A stretch of DNA of 64,000 nucleotides from Progne subis subis. Its lineage: Eukaryota > Chordata > Aves > Passeriformes > Hirundinidae. The stretch lies in NCBI GenBank assembly GCA_022316685.1, contig JAKJHU010000024.1:8588943-8652942 (forward strand), in the 5' to 3' direction. The position numbers and the translations under genes are program-made. Of this stretch, positions 23,986 to 38,400 are shown one piece after another (the first letter of the stretch is position 1; the number at the start of each line of letters is the position of its first letter). A model generated the notes under the pieces. The model did not search any database, had not been told where the DNA came from, and was given only the letters and a program-made list of their open reading frames with translations.

Positions 23986-26900
23986 ACTCCATGCAGTTCA
24001 TGTCAAATTCATAAGCTGAGGCATTTTCGATAGATTCAACTTCTTGCAAGCATCATCAGCATTTGTTCTGTATGTGCTACTGCATCTCTGTATGGCTACA
24101 GACCATTAGTAGTCTGTTTGCATTAGGAATGCAAGTTAAACTTTGGAGGGTTGGGTTGTTTTGTTTCATTTTCTTGAGGAAATAGGAATGGCAGAAATCA
24201 ATGTTAAATTATCACTACTATTCCTAGCAAATTTGAAGCATTTTAAGTGTGCTTATACTTCCACTGTTGAGCACCAAAGAAACCTGACAATCAAAGGTAC
24301 TATCATGCAGTAGAAGTTTATGAACATATGCATACGCTTAGTCTCACATAAAATAAATATTAAGATAATTCTACAATATCAATGCATGTTTTCACTGAAA
24401 TGACAATTTCACTGACTCCTGTGTAAGTAGGTATTTGAAACAGTTCATAATCTTTCACATATGCAAATTTATGTCTAGACTTAGTCCACATGAAGCCAGT
24501 GGCTTAATTTCTGTGTTACGTGACCAGGCAATTACAGGCTCAGAGGAGAATTTCACTTGCTGATTGTCTAAAAGTCACTGTTTTAGAAAGGCTCTTATCC
24601 AGTGAAGTCTGTGCTAGCACACCTTCGCTGTCAGTGGTATGAATTAGTGTTATTTTAGTGGTCCCATGTCAACAGCCATGAGGTGGCTCGTGGCGCACAG
24701 GTGCGGTTTTGGGCACAGTGCATACAAACAGGATGGAGGGGATGGGGAAAGAAAGACTTTTATACAAAAATTTCTAATTTTGACCATGATAGAATGATTC
24801 CAAATGTTTAACCTTCATTTGAACTGGTTTTGAGAACAGATGTTGAAGGATATAAAGAAGTAATTAGAAATGCCTGGTTTCCTGTGACGTAGTGACTTCA
24901 CATCCTTGTCAGCATGTATGTGGTCCACTGCTGCAGCTCACCTCCTTACCTGCTCCGGTTGCAGAGGAGAAGAATCAATGTGCTTGCATGTCTAGTTTAC
25001 ACGATGTGGTCAGAGGGAAACACAGATTGTGCCCCAGAGAAAATTCACAGATATATGAGTGAGTGTCAACAAAGCTAATGAAGCTTTGAGATTCTCTCTA
25101 AAACAGGCAGCTGGCTTTGGTTCATGCTTAACCTAGCCTGCCTATTGAGTGTAGCCTAGAGCATATTATTACTACTGTCAAGATAAGGCCTGTAATCTTT
25201 TTTTGTATTCCAAATGTTATTTACACAGCTTGGAAGGACACAGTCCTAGATTCTTTGATGGAAGTGTAGTGGCACAGGAATCTGAAGAGAAACTGGCTTA
25301 GTAAAACAATATCAGCTTAGCTAAAGCTCTGATAATGAATAATTCTTCCTTTAGAGTCTGGAAAGCACAAGGCAGTCCTGGACAACTGGAGCTCTGCATT
25401 TAGTGCTGTTACAGTGAATTAGTGAGCAAGAGGGAACATTCTGAGTGAGTCCCAAAATAGAAGGCAGTTAAGTACGTAAGTCTGAGAATTTAGCGTTATA
25501 TGGAATCCTGAGTTCAGCCTGTGCCTTAAAATACCTGAGTGCAATTTCTTCAGCCATTATTCTGTTAGCTCAGCCCCGCAGTCAATTAGAAAGCTAGAAA
25601 AGCAAAGTGAATGAAATGGATGTCAGTACTACTGGCTAAGGCCTTTAATTGTTTCTTTTCTTCAGGGTGTGTTATTAAAGTCTTTGTCACAAAGACCTGG
25701 AAAAGTGAATAGCTGAGACTTTCAGTGTTCCTGGTACAAAACACACCTTGTGAACTCTTGAACACAGTACAGAACTCTCTAGGTAAATGTTCAGGATACT
25801 GTAAGCAAAATCAAAGGTGTTTTTTAGAATAGTTCTAACTAGTCCAATATATCACCTAAGAAACAGCTTACTTTCACTTAATGATGCATGTAGAAATAAG
25901 GATTGACATGTGAAGAGCACCAGATAGGTGTTAATGATACTGTTATACTTACTACTGGCAAAACTCTACCAGGAAAAATTGTTATTTCTTACTTAGGCTT
26001 CTGGTTAATCTTGCTTGTTTAAATTAGTGATGTAGGTCTTAGAGGGACAACAGTGTAGAGATGTGCCTAAGTATGGGCAAAATTAAACTCTTGGAAAGAA
26101 GAAGTTGGATATGATTCTACATATGCTCTTAACAGATGACTGAGGCAGAGCAGTACTGGGCCAGCTCACCACCTTTTTAGCACAGAACAAGCTCTAAGAA
26201 TTAGTGAGCTTGTTAGTGGGGTGGGATAAAGGTTATTTGATTTTGCAAGGAATATATTGATACCTGTTAAAGGAAATCCTTGTCTCATAAAGCGGGAATG
26301 CCAAAATTCACACTTCAAGTCTACTTTGGGATAGAATTTAAGTTCTTTCACTTAAGAACAAAGACAACTAAGTATATAAAAGAAATGAAGCCCCAACATT
26401 AGTTTTAAAAAAAAGGAACCCCAAATCACTACCACCACCAGCAACAGGTTTTGGATAATGTAACCATTAATTGTCCCTGACTTCTAGACAAAGCAGTGTT
26501 ACTCTTGCACAGTTAACCTTCTAAGTTGGATCCTTTAAAAACCTTATGAAATTCTGGAACTATGAGGCACAGAAAAATGAGATGGAGGATGTATACAGTC
26601 TTTGCCTTCTTTATTTGTTTACTTCAGCCTGATGGTGTTGTAAAAATAGTATATTAATGATTAATAGTACTTTGCATCTTCCTGTTTTGTTTTGCAAATA
26701 ATTGTTGGAATAGGAGAAATCTCCATTTTATAAAGCTTCCAATACTACATTTTCCAATAGATTTAGGAATAAATATGTCTAGGTCAGGTTAAAACTTGAA
26801 ACAAAGAAAAACAAATCATATAATAATCTTTCTTAGATCAAAAACTTGCTGGTGTTTATTAAAGAAAATGCCATAAAGGAAAAAATAAAAAAATAAAAAA

Positions 26901-29361
26901 AATCAAAAGTGTGGATAACTTTCCTTTTGAAAACTCCCTTCTTTCCTAGCACTTCTAAGGAGTTAATTACCTGCCTTTCACTCAGACTCCTCTACAGGAA
27001 TTCTGTGTAAGAAAAGGCTCCTGAGAGCATGAGAGCTCTCTGAGGCTCTTACTGATGTACCAGTGACAGTGAAGGGGATGAGTTTATGGCACATCATAAA
27101 CAGAAAACTGAAATGACTATGTAAGTTTATTTAGCTCTTGTGGTGCATGCACATTTCATGTATACTTAAAACTATTCCTTTATTACTCTTTTAATTACAC
27201 AACTATCTTACAACTTCTGTGTGGATTACTGTGATGTAATCACAACCCTCCTAGCAATTGCTGCACACTTTCTACTTAAAATTTGTCTTCTATGTTTACA
27301 TACTGTTACCCAGGGCTAAGTGTAGGCAGATGTTACCAGGTGTGGAGTGCAACAGACTTTATCTGACTATCTGTTTTAATAATTCTGGACCCTGGGAAGA
27401 CGTGTAGTCAGTGAGAAAAGAGTGCTCCAGGGGAAGGAGGTTCATTCCTATTCATTATGGCCTCCTGTTTTTCTTTTCCATCCTTTTCTTATGAGGAGAA
27501 GTTGCCTTATGCCAGCTAATGTCAGTGGTACTTTGAGGAGAGGAAAGCCCTGCCTGTGCAGAACCAGCTGTTAAGATCAGACCTCATTTCCATACAGGAG
27601 ATCAACTTGGAATATTTGAAGTAATAACAAAATGCGTTATGTCTTTACATTAAGGCTATGAGCCCACAAATGGATCAACATTATCATTCTCTACACCTCT
27701 GCTAAGTCCCAGTGATTCTAATTAATCTTGATTGTAGGATCCAGCTTATTACGTCTGATGTTGTTTCTGACAATAAACTGCCCAGATGGACTCTCGTGCT
27801 TTCACTGAATCCACTGAAGTGAATAGGGCCTGATGCAGCACTGGTAACATCAAGACCTTATTTTCCAACAATGATAAGCGATCAGTTCAAGCAAGGTAAC
27901 TATACCTCTGGATACTTCCTGGCCTCATTGCTTAATTTCTGTAAATTGCAAGCACATTACTTCAAATGGTGACTAGGGGAAAAATATCTTTGTTACAAAA
28001 ACAAGGCAAGATGACAAATATGTCATCCTGTTAGAAGAAGGCTGATTTCCTGAAGGAATATAAGGTGACTGGCTGTGACCTAAAGTTGCTATGAATAAAC
28101 AACAGAAAATTCAGGCTCAGAAGATAATAGAAGGACTTTCTTGTGCAGCAGTAAGGTGTGCAACTTCCTATGGTTCTAGGAAAATAAAGTTCCTCCAAAA
28201 GGTTTTTCAAATATAAAACAAAGCGTTTTACAACTTCAGACGAAATCCCAGTCTGCATTTGGAGGAAAGGGAAATGTATTGCAAAGGATGAATCAGACAT
28301 GGCTTTCCCAGAGAAAAATCTTTGCAGACGAGATCTGTGCGTGAAAGGCTGCTGCAGGGGTGTCTCTCACATGCTTGTAATGTGGGGTTTGACCTGCCTA
28401 GGGGCAGTCTGTTGCTTCCAGAAATATGAGACTGCAGATTTGCTAGCAGCTCACAACAGGGTGTACAGGAGTCAGATGATTGTGTTCATTCTCTGCATCA
28501 TGCTATCGACAGACTTGATTCACCTTGTGTTGTGGAATTTGATGTGTGTGACTTTTGAACTTTCAATCATTCTCAACCAATTTTAACTCGCTGTTTTGAA
28601 GTCTGCAGCAAAGACTGACCAAACCAGGAAGTAAGTCCTCTGTACGACCTGTCTGGTGATACAGCATCTATACATCAGTGTTTTCTTAGCTCTAATATGT
28701 TTGTGGACACGTAAATATGTCAAATGGTCCTGAAACGACTTCATCAGACACTCAGTTTTAGATGGTAATGATTTCTGGTCATGATTAACTTGATGGCTGG
28801 TTTTTTGCTCCATGTCTTTATCTCTTCTCAGAGACAGTAGCCTGCATATGTAACTCTGTCAGGGACTGAAGTCCTAAGTAGTTATTAACTTGTACTTAGT
28901 AGGCAATGTCTCTGAATTAAAAGGGCAGATCTATCTTCATCTAATGAACACTTAGAACAACAAGAGTTACCTGGCAGGTTTGTAGCTAGCTCTAATTGCA
29001 TTCTTCTTGCTCTGCTGGGACTGACATCCCCAGGAGAGAAGAGAGCTTAAAAACTTTCCAAGAAAATGACAATTGCATCAAACAATATAAAGAGAAAAAC
29101 ATTCAAAAAAGTTCTGATACAAAATATGTTAGTACTTCCAACTCACTCTTCCTTGTCTTAACTCCTTCACCTTCAATTGTTTTATTTTTAGGCTGTGGCA
29201 AACTTGTTATCATGTAATTTAGTGCAACTTTACATTGCTTTTATTTGTGTTCTGCTGCTTATGAACCCTGTGGTTCAGAGATGGCTTGTTAGAGTGTATT
29301 CCCCTTAATTAAGTGTTATTTCAGCATAAGAGGTAGTAAGACTTGTATTTCTCTCTCTTAT

Positions 29362-29413
29362 TTCCTTCTTTTTTTTCTTCTTTTTTTTTTTTCTTTCTTT
29401 CCCTTTCTTCTTC
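29362..29413 (+). repeat. Long polypyrimidine tract
   Basis: A stretch made only of T and C (TTCCTTC, T-runs, TTTCTTTCCC). It could act as a strong splice-acceptor tract, with AG-containing sequence following near 29427, but may be only simple sequence. Confidence 0.6.
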
Positions 29414-29526
29414 CTCCCCCATCCCTGGAGAGGGGTGGTCATAACACGAGTGAGCAGGGAATTTAATCACACCTATCACATTTGGGATATACTTTTTAAA
29501 CTAGCTGTGATTTCCACACATTTCAG

Positions 29527-29613
29527 GTTCTTCAAAGGCATTTTCTCTTGCGTGAATGAATCTGCTGGTGTTTTCATGTTTTCTGAAGAAAAGCATGATG
29601 TAGAAAGGCCTAG
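29527..29613 (+). other. Candidate plus-strand exon (87 nt) with tandem donors
   Basis: The acceptor TGATTTCCACACATTTCAG precedes 87 stop-free nt whose frame reads FFKGIFSCVNESAGVFMFSE and then EKHDVERP, ending at CCTAG|GTGAGA. The 14-bp unit TAGGTGAGATTTCT is duplicated (29611-29624 and 29625-29638), giving a second identical donor 14 nt downstream. Use of the second donor would put TGA in frame. The length is a multiple of three. I recognise no family. It could belong to an unrecognised plus-strand gene or be chance. Confidence 0.25.
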
Positions 29614-31770
29614 GTGAGATTTCTTAGGTGAGATTTCTGTACTGAAGCCTAGTTGCAAAGTTAATTGTGGAGTGACTCTTCTGACTGCAAAGTGAAGTGA
29701 TTAGGCATCAGAGAGATTAATTAAATTCTTGTGCTTCTCATGATTTGCTTACATACATAGATGCCAGTGATTTTTTAAAGTGTAAAGTGTTTTCGTGTAA
29801 GGACTTAATGTCATGTGTTTTATGTTCTAGGGCAAACACTGGAGGTCTCAAGGACTAAGCTGAATCAGTTTGGGTTAAGTTGCTTGAAATGGATTTACTG
29901 AAATCCCACACTGTCAGTCTGGCCTCAGCTTTGAACTGTTTATTATCATCATGTACTGAAATCTAAAACACTTTCAAATTGATTTGACTAGCAGGTAGTT
30001 TGCAGTTAGTGAACTTGTTTGTTCTTTATAAGAAAAATGAGGCCAGAAGCCCCTGAAAAAACATGGGGAAAAACATTTTGGAGGCTTGACCTGTTTTCTG
30101 TAGCTACCCTGTCAGGGAGCAGTCAGCCAGAGGCTGATTGTGGGGGATTTAATGGAGGAGAGGTCTAAAGTATACTGGTTTGATATTTGAAAAGTGATGA
30201 TGTGGATGTTCTTTATGTTCATTTATGTCTTTGCTTGCTGCGATGTTAACATGTTAGCTTTAATGAAGGCAGCTTTTACACAAGTGCCAGAAATGTCTCC
30301 AGCGAATGCAGCATACTCTCTTTCTTCTCTTGCCTGCATACGTCCCTCTTACCCCCAGAAGTAGTGCAGTGATGGAGCAAGGCATAAAAATGAAGTGTAA
30401 TAATCTCAAAACAAAATAATAAGGTTTACCCTCCTCCTGTCCTATATGCTTTCTCTTCCTTCTGACATCCATCTAGTGAGACATTGAACTGCAATGTCCT
30501 TAATGACTATTTGATTGAGATAAGAGAGTTTAGATTAATTGAACCTGTGCTAAATGTGATCATGATAATGATGGACATGATGGGGATATATCAATGATAT
30601 GTCTTTCGAATCTTTAGAACCATGGCTGAATTCTGTAAGAGAGAAATGCACAATTACCTTAATAGTTGTATAAGCAGCCTAATGTTTGGGTTTTGTTTGT
30701 CATTAATCGTGCTAGATAATAGTAACAGTAGAAGAAGGCACCACATCTAGACATTAAAAGCATGGATTTTTACCATGGACCTAAACACAACAGTAAATCC
30801 AGTTGCTATTTGCACCTGCTATGCAGATAGAGGTTGATTTAACATCAGAAAAGTGTAGTAATATGAAGGATATTGAAATGTATACTGTATTATGATGTTT
30901 GCAGACTTTAGATGCAGCAGACAGTATAACTTATTTTCATGATGCTTAGATTATCATACTTATCAATCAGAAATATGAATATTTCATAAGGCTGGTATAA
31001 CAGAAATCTTTTAAAAGAAAAGGGTGAAGCAGAGGCTGGTTGAGGATTGCTGTTCGCAGGCTGTCCTTAACTCTTTATTGCTTCCCCTTTTCCCAGCAAA
31101 TCCAGTATTTAAGGATTGTAAGACCCATGTAATCATTGAGGATTTACTTTCTTGGTGTCTCAGAGCTGCATTCAGCAACGCCATTGTTTTGTTTTTAAAC
31201 ATACATGCCACCTTCACAAGGTACAGATAGATGTTATCATGTGGTATTTTGGATAGTAACTGTAAATTGTTGCTTGAAATGAACATTAGAAATATAAGTA
31301 GACATAGGTTCAACTTTTGATTTTACACTGACAGAAGGCACTGCAGTTCTACAGGCATCATCTTGGATAGATACAACTGTTGTAAATTGGGACTCAAGCT
31401 AATGAGGTCAAATCTCTTACTTTTGTGTAGTACAAAGTATTCTTCATTCTCAGTTTGGTACTAAAATATAGAAGAATTCTAAATATATAGTAGTTAGGCT
31501 AAGGTTCAGGGTAGAATAGAATAATCTATGCTGGCAAAAAGTTCTGGTGTCTGGTGAACAGAGAGCATAGTATTCTGACAAACTGCTTAATATTTCTTAA
31601 TGCTTAATGTTTCTGAAGATTAGGGAATGTAGATTGGTGTATTGAATAAATAAGTTTAACAGAAGTGGTTTAGAATTGGCAGTTTACCTTGCACTGCTTC
31701 CAGTCTTTGCTTCAATACAGGCAAAATATAGGAAACATTAGTGTTTATTCATATGCAGCTTTCCTTTTAT

Positions 31771-31785
31771 TTGCATAATATGCAA
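31771..31785. promoter_or_regulatory. POU-like palindrome
   Basis: TTGCATA, one A, then TATGCAA form a perfect 7-bp inverted repeat preceded by AT, so an ATTTGCAT octamer faces a second half-site. The arrangement resembles paired POU-domain sites. Function is inferred only. Confidence 0.25.
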
Positions 31786-32587
31786 GGACACAGTATTTCT
31801 AAATATCCTTAGCATAAAAAGGAAAAAAATAAATCTGTAATGGGAAAGGTGAAAGTCTTTATAAATGAAATCTTAATATTAAATTGCTCCATCTAGTGGC
31901 TATCTTCTAAAACTGACATTTTTCTTTAATACTAGTTTCTTATCCTTTAGTAATGATTATGCCTCTGAAGAAATTAAGATTGAATTCTTTTACATAGGAA
32001 GCTCTCTACCAAGGGAACTGCACATGTGACAAGGTACAAACTTTGATTTTCCTTACAAGTTCTGCAGAGGATTTTTACAGTTTACTTCAATGGAAGCAAG
32101 CCTTATGTGTCCAAGTGTCTAAACTGCTTTTGACATTTGGTTTTAGTGCCTTACTCTCTTTGGTTTGGGTTATTCTTGGGCCTGGGAGGAAAAATAGAGA
32201 AGCTGGATTGCAGAAATAGTACAATAAGGATGAAATCTCTGTTTCTTTGTCAAAGGGTTAAAATACACAGTGAATCATATACTGAGTCCAGCATAGTGAG
32301 ATGCATCTCATGTCCTGACATGAGAGAAATATCGGTTGCAGATTGTTTCATCCAAGTGCCTTAACTGGCACTGATGCTGTACTTTTCATAATAATAATGA
32401 ATAATTGATTGAATTGAGTAATGCCAATATACTTTATAAGCATATGGAATTCTTATGCCAATGAAGGTGAAAACACCTGTGTTTCCCAGCTGTATGAAAA
32501 TAGGGAGAAAATTCAAAAAAAAAACGTTCAGGAAGAGATTTAATCCAGACGCCTCTGATACTTTCTTCCTTTGAACACCTTGAAACG

Positions 32588-32660
32588 ACAAAAAAAACTA
32601 CAACCAACCAACCAACAAAAAACTACCAAACCAAAAAAAAAAAAAAACCACCCAAAAAAG
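32588..32660 (+). repeat. A/C-rich low-complexity tract
   Basis: AACCAACCAACC units and A-runs up to 15. Simple sequence. Confidence 0.85.
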
Positions 32661-35302
32661 AGGGAGCTCTTGAGGAGACCTGTATATTTCTTGCTGCCCA
32701 CTGCTGCAATCCCTTGTATTTCTGAATAGAGACCAAAACTGTGCAACCAGCACCTGAAATCCTGCAGAACACAAGAATCATTTAAAAATGAAAAGCAAGA
32801 AAAAGAGCTAACTGAAATAGTCTAAATTCAAATTTTAAGTATTAGATTTTTGAAAAAGAAAGTTGTCTGTTCTTGAAAATGTAACAGGTGCGTTGGACTT
32901 GCTTACTCCCCTGCCCTTTGTTTTTGTCATTCATTTTTCAGTTTTGGTTAATCTGCTACCTTTAATTCCTGGTGGATTAATTCTCTCCTCATTTCATGTC
33001 TAAATACTCCTTTAATATTAAGAAACTGCTCTATAAGACTAGAAGAGGTGCACCGTATTTCTAGGCTATTGTTTTTTTTATGATTCACCTGAATAATGGA
33101 ACATAGACCTTGTAGTGCAATTTTCCAGACTTCCTCTTCCCAATTAGTTTGGTCACTTAAAGCTGCAGATTGCTATTCCTATCTTCCTTTTCCAGGCCAC
33201 TAAATATCACAATTGTGTAACTTACCTACATGCCAAGTAAAGTTTCCTTGCAGGGTTCATTTTAACCTCAGCCAATGTACTTTTGGCTTAACTTGCAAAG
33301 TTTGAAATACAAGGTAGCACATCCTGATAATAGTGCATGAAGAAATAATTAATTGCTGGGAAATGGAATGGTGCTTTATCTTAAAACAGTAGGAATTTCC
33401 TTTGAATTAATTAAAAATACGTATATGAAATCTTTCTTGTTTCCTGAGGCAGATACACTGTCAGAGTATGCCTTATGATGATTTGTGCTGGTTCAGTTCT
33501 GCTCCTCTCTGGGGTTGCTTTGTTGTGTCTTTGTAGTGATTTTGACATTGGAAAACATCTTTACCATTTTACTTCTCATCCCATTGAAAATGTCTGATTT
33601 TTGTAATGAAGCATTATTGTTTCAAGCCTGAGTCAAACAGCAGCAGTCCCAGGAGACAGTGAGCATGTGCACTGAGGGAGACAATACTTGATGTATACTC
33701 CTCTATTTTTTTCAAGATGTGCTCATCAAAACCTGGCTGTTACTCACATGCAGCGTAAATAAACATTTGGCATTGACCACTTTTACTTTAGGCTTCATCT
33801 TTGCTTCTGTAGTACTTCCTTGGTTTCTAGCAGAGTATGTCTTTTTAAAAATGTTATGGGTTGATACAAAGATGGTGAGCATGTTTCTCTTTTTGCAGGT
33901 TACTGAGAGTACCAATGCTGATTATCTGATCTGAGCCTTTTCTCTGCACAACTTCCATAGGACTGCTTAGGACCTGCAGAGTTGTTGGGTTTTTTGTCAT
34001 TATCCTGGACTTGAAGAACTTGCTTTTCTCCCAAATTTCTGAAAATTTTGCTCTCATGCACCTTCTACATTAAACCAATGCCAGGAAATTTTAATTCTGT
34101 CAATCTGTCCTGTGGCATTTTACATTGTTTATTGTATAAGGTTGCTTATTTCATAAGCTTAATGCTGGATTGTGTGACTTAATTGGGCAAATAACTATTA
34201 TTATCCTTCATCAAAAAGTGATTTTCGATCTCCAAGCATCGCTAACCTCTTTCATTTTGGGTTGTAATAAAATCTAATCTTACTGAATATTCAAGCCTTT
34301 TTGATCATATAGATGTTATCTCCCTGAAATAAAGGCCACAGTTTTAAAAATTTTTTTGATTGTTTTTGGTGCATTCTTACTGTTGATGATTTTTCTAGTT
34401 CAGTCAGGTTTAACTCCTTAAACTTTTTTTCGTATGATTCTCATTGAGTATCATATTCTAACTTCTATGGTGTTTCCATGGTTGGCCTTCTCCTAGCTAA
34501 TTGGAAAGAACTGATTTTCACATCCCCCTCTAATGAAAAACAGTGTCTGTTTTAGTGGTGTGTACTCTGAAAAAGAAAACAAGCATGTGACTTCTTGTCT
34601 TAACATATTTCCATGCTGACAGATAAAAAAGTATTCGACTCAGTTGTTGTACTCAAGTTTGTTTTGGTTTGGGCTTTTAACCTCTGATACCATGTGTCTT
34701 CAGGAATAATTTCAGTACTAATATTGTAGCTAGTCTGAAGTGATTTTAATTAAGTCTCTTCCATGAACTGCAGAACAGATAATAGACTCCTTCGGGGCTG
34801 CTTTCTAGATTTACTGCTACCAAAGCAGAAGTCCATGTTGGAGAGGCATTTTTTCAGTTCACCAAGCTCTCCTTGTCTGCATTCCTGTTTCTGTGAAATT
34901 GTGAATCAAAGCTTTAGAAGCAGAACATCTGAAGCAGAATTAGACATTCTTATTCTGGACAGGTGGAGTCACGTGGTGTTTCATTAGCATACCCAAGAAT
35001 CCTTATGTAGAAGTCATGAATGTCTCTGCTCTGTTGTAGAGACAACCAGTAAAAAGCACCACTTAACTGCAGAGCAGAGAAGTGACACCATGCTTGGCTT
35101 TTGCCAAGACTTCTGAAACATCCTGTGTTTATTGCTAATGTGAATTTCCCACTGTTTAATTAAACATGGCTGCTCATAGCATCCTGCTTTCTTTAGCAGA
35201 TTCCAGTCACAGCAGTTATTGTCAGACTTGACAGACTGGCAGCTGGAGATATGAACCAGGCATAGCAGGGAAAAATGTAGGTGTTCAAGGACTTCTAGAT
35301 AT

Positions 35303-35499
35303 TTTCCTTTTTTTCCTTTTTCCTTTTTCCTTTTTCCTTTTTCCTTTTACTTTCCTTTTTCCTTTTTCCTTTTTCCTTTTTCCCTTTTCCTTTCCTTTTC
35401 CTTTTCCTTTTCCTTTTCCTTTTCCTTTTCCTTTTCCTTTTCCTTTTCCTTTTCCTTTTCCTTTTCCTTTTCCTTTTCCTTTTCCTTTTCCTTTTCCTT
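35303..35499 (+). repeat. Polypyrimidine microsatellite, (CCTTTTT)n then (CCTTTT)n
   Basis: Nearly 200 bp of pure pyrimidine on the plus strand, broken only by a single A near 35349. The first part is mostly a 7-bp unit CCTTTTT (to about 35385); the second is a regular 6-bp CCTTTT (about 35390-35498). The change of unit length indicates a T loss or gain that was then amplified. Long homopurine-homopyrimidine tracts like this can form triplex DNA, and a variable-length locus is expected. Confidence 0.95.
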
Positions 35500-38400
35500 C
35501 TTAAGTTTGTCCTGTTATTCTCCTAGAGTAGAATGTAAGTTTTTAATTTAAGTTTTCCCCCTCTCTTACGAGTAGTAACTGGGTTATGATATGCAAGGTG
35601 ATTTGCAACAGAAAAGAATAAGAGATTGCAATGGAGGCAGACATTCCCTAGAAGCAGCATTTTTTTCAGTCCACTTTCTAGGTTTAGCTGTAGATTTGTG
35701 TGTTGGAGTGTAGGAACTGGATGTTGTAGAAAGCTCCAACAGAAAGACAGGATGTCCTTCTGAAGCACATAGGTCTTACTTAATAACTGTTTTCTGGAAA
35801 AAGTCTATATATTGTGCCCACAACAAGCAAGACAAGGAATTCAACCTCTGATTAAAGGCCCACAAAAAGTCCTTGTGGGAATTGAGCTGAGATGTATGTG
35901 TAGATGCAGCTGCTATACGTATCAGAATGTCTAGTGCAAACCAAAGTTAAAAGTTTGTAGTTATTGTATTTGAGCAGATTAAGAGTCTGGAAGGCTGGTG
36001 CATCTGGATCCTAGGATTTTGTATCTGTTTAGAGGTAACAAGCCTGTGTTACATTCCAAAACTATAGAACAATGCAGTGTCCTACAAGGCTAGTAGGAAA
36101 TGCACCTGACTTCCTGAGAAACAGCAGCAACACCTGTGGCTTTCTAGCAATGGGATTGTTTCCTAAAGCTGATAGGATGTTTTGCTAGGAAGGAAGGATA
36201 GATTATGTTGAACTTAGTTTGAAATTTGCCTCCTTTAAACATAATGTTATGTCGTGTTTGTTTGCTGTAAGGCAGTAATCACATACTTCTCTGCATGTTC
36301 TCCTGCAAATAGATCTGCATCATGAATTTCCTGTGCAACATCACATTTATTGTTTGCTGCTTCTAGGGCTATTAGAAATGCTTTCCAGTTACAGGCCTAG
36401 TTCTACAGCTCACCCACCTTGTCACCATGTAACCTGTCATCCTCACAAGGTTGCGTATCTGATCTTCTGACTTATTTCTTCCACACAAGAGGTGACTTTG
36501 AAATGACCTAAAACAATTGCTTTACTGTGTGTGGCAGTTACGAAAGAACACTTGGGTTGTGATGCTCAAATAGCAGGGTCTGCCACTCTTGTGAGGAGAT
36601 TGAAAACTGTGGATTCTCAGCCTCTGAAAAGATATTATCATGATTTTCTAACTTAGTAAAAGCTTGAAGCCTTGGCAAAAATAACTGGATATTAGTTTAC
36701 TGAAAAGAAATTTGGCAGGGCTGACAGGGGAAGCTAGGAGAATCATCAGCAAATGTGTTACACTTTGATTCGAAGCAACCAAAGAATAGCTCTCCTCATT
36801 GCTTGTTTTAAGACCCCTGTGGTCACTTGGAGAAGTATAATGTGATAAATAACAATCCAAATGGATCTGTCGTATCATCAGTGTAATCTTGCTTGGTTTC
36901 ACTCCTTGATTGGATAGCTAATTAAGTATTAAGGGGTTGTATACTTTTGTAATTTCTGTTTCATTTAATTCAGAAAGTGCAGTGGGGAATCACTACTTTT
37001 AAGAAAGATTTAACAACAGTATACAGGCAAAGGAGACTGCACTGCAGCATGCAGATAGTGACTGTGGTCTTACCACTGCAGAATCCTGTTTAAATTGAGT
37101 AAATCCAGTTTGTTGGACTGGATATACACAGACTACCTGACTAATTTATGTATAGTAATGCGAATGTTGTTTTGTGAGGCCTGTCCCTATGTGCATGTGC
37201 TTAAAAGATGGAACTATTTTATGGTGTTCTTGTGTGGTCTGCCAGTTATTTGATATTTTATCCAGTAAGTCGTCTTTGAATGTAGGGTTGCAGATGACTT
37301 TTCTGTTTGTTCTGAGATTCCCAGATGCCTAAGGCTGTAGAATATTGTAAGCCAAAGCATGGAATCCTATATAAAAAAAGGACTTCAGTCATAATGCATC
37401 TTTTGCTGCTCAGCATCCATGAATTGTTATCCCACAGAAAGTCAATAGGAAATAACCTGTTTATCTATGTGAGAAAGTTCAGGAGCAGCTCATTAGCGTC
37501 ACATAAGTAAAAGCTGAATTGGGTTTGTGTTTCAAGAAAGTTCATTTGTAGAAGACAACTGAAATACCAGGAGTGGTGTGTTTTTTGTTTCACCATTTGG
37601 AGAGAGATTAAAAAGATAATACTTCTGTCCTTATAGTGAGTTCCCCGAATGCCACTAATTTAAATTCAAAAATGCTGAACTTTTTTGGGATGAATTAGAA
37701 ACTTTGCCTAGAGCATGCTAATAGCTCTCCAATGAAGGAACAATCTTCCCTTCTCTCTGGGCAGTTCACTTTATCCAGGTTTTGGGTTTTTTTAGCCATT
37801 ATTTTGAAGACACACATGAAGTCGCACAAAATATCTGCTGTGTATTTTTCATACTTTTCTGTTCTTAACAGGAAGTTGGGGCCCTCACTCTTTCTTATGT
37901 TGGTTTGATGTTGTTTTTGTAAGTGTAACAAACTTCCTTAATCAGTAAAGCAGAAAAATGGATGGAACCTGCTTTCCAAAACTATTTCCAGAGATAGTGG
38001 AAAGCACTCAGTGGAGGCTTTTGTTAATTTAAACTATTGAGTTGGCAGTTCTTGGCCATTCTCTTCCCCACTAGGATGAGGAATACAAGCTTTTCCAGTC
38101 CCGCTATAGCCACACATTGTGTCACTGATGACTGAATGGGTAAGATGCAAGGATAAAAGAAGGAGCTGAATTACTATTCTCATTTAATCTTCTTTTAATT
38201 ATTGAGATTTCGGGAATAAAAATGGTAAATAAAAATATAAAAATGGTAACTGTAGTCTTTGCATTCATATGAATTAAATGTCACAAGTGAATCAAATTCT
38301 GTATAATGACTTTCCTACAAGGATTCTCATTCTGCTGGTTTGACTTGGTCAGAAGCTGCTCCATAAAGACCCCGTAATAACTCTCGGATCAACATTTAGT

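Noticed and set aside
28299..28586. 95-codon plus-strand frame with Cys-rich and hydrophobic parts
   Set aside because: No flanking splice pair, no CpG or promoter context, and no family resemblance. Length is within chance for this window.
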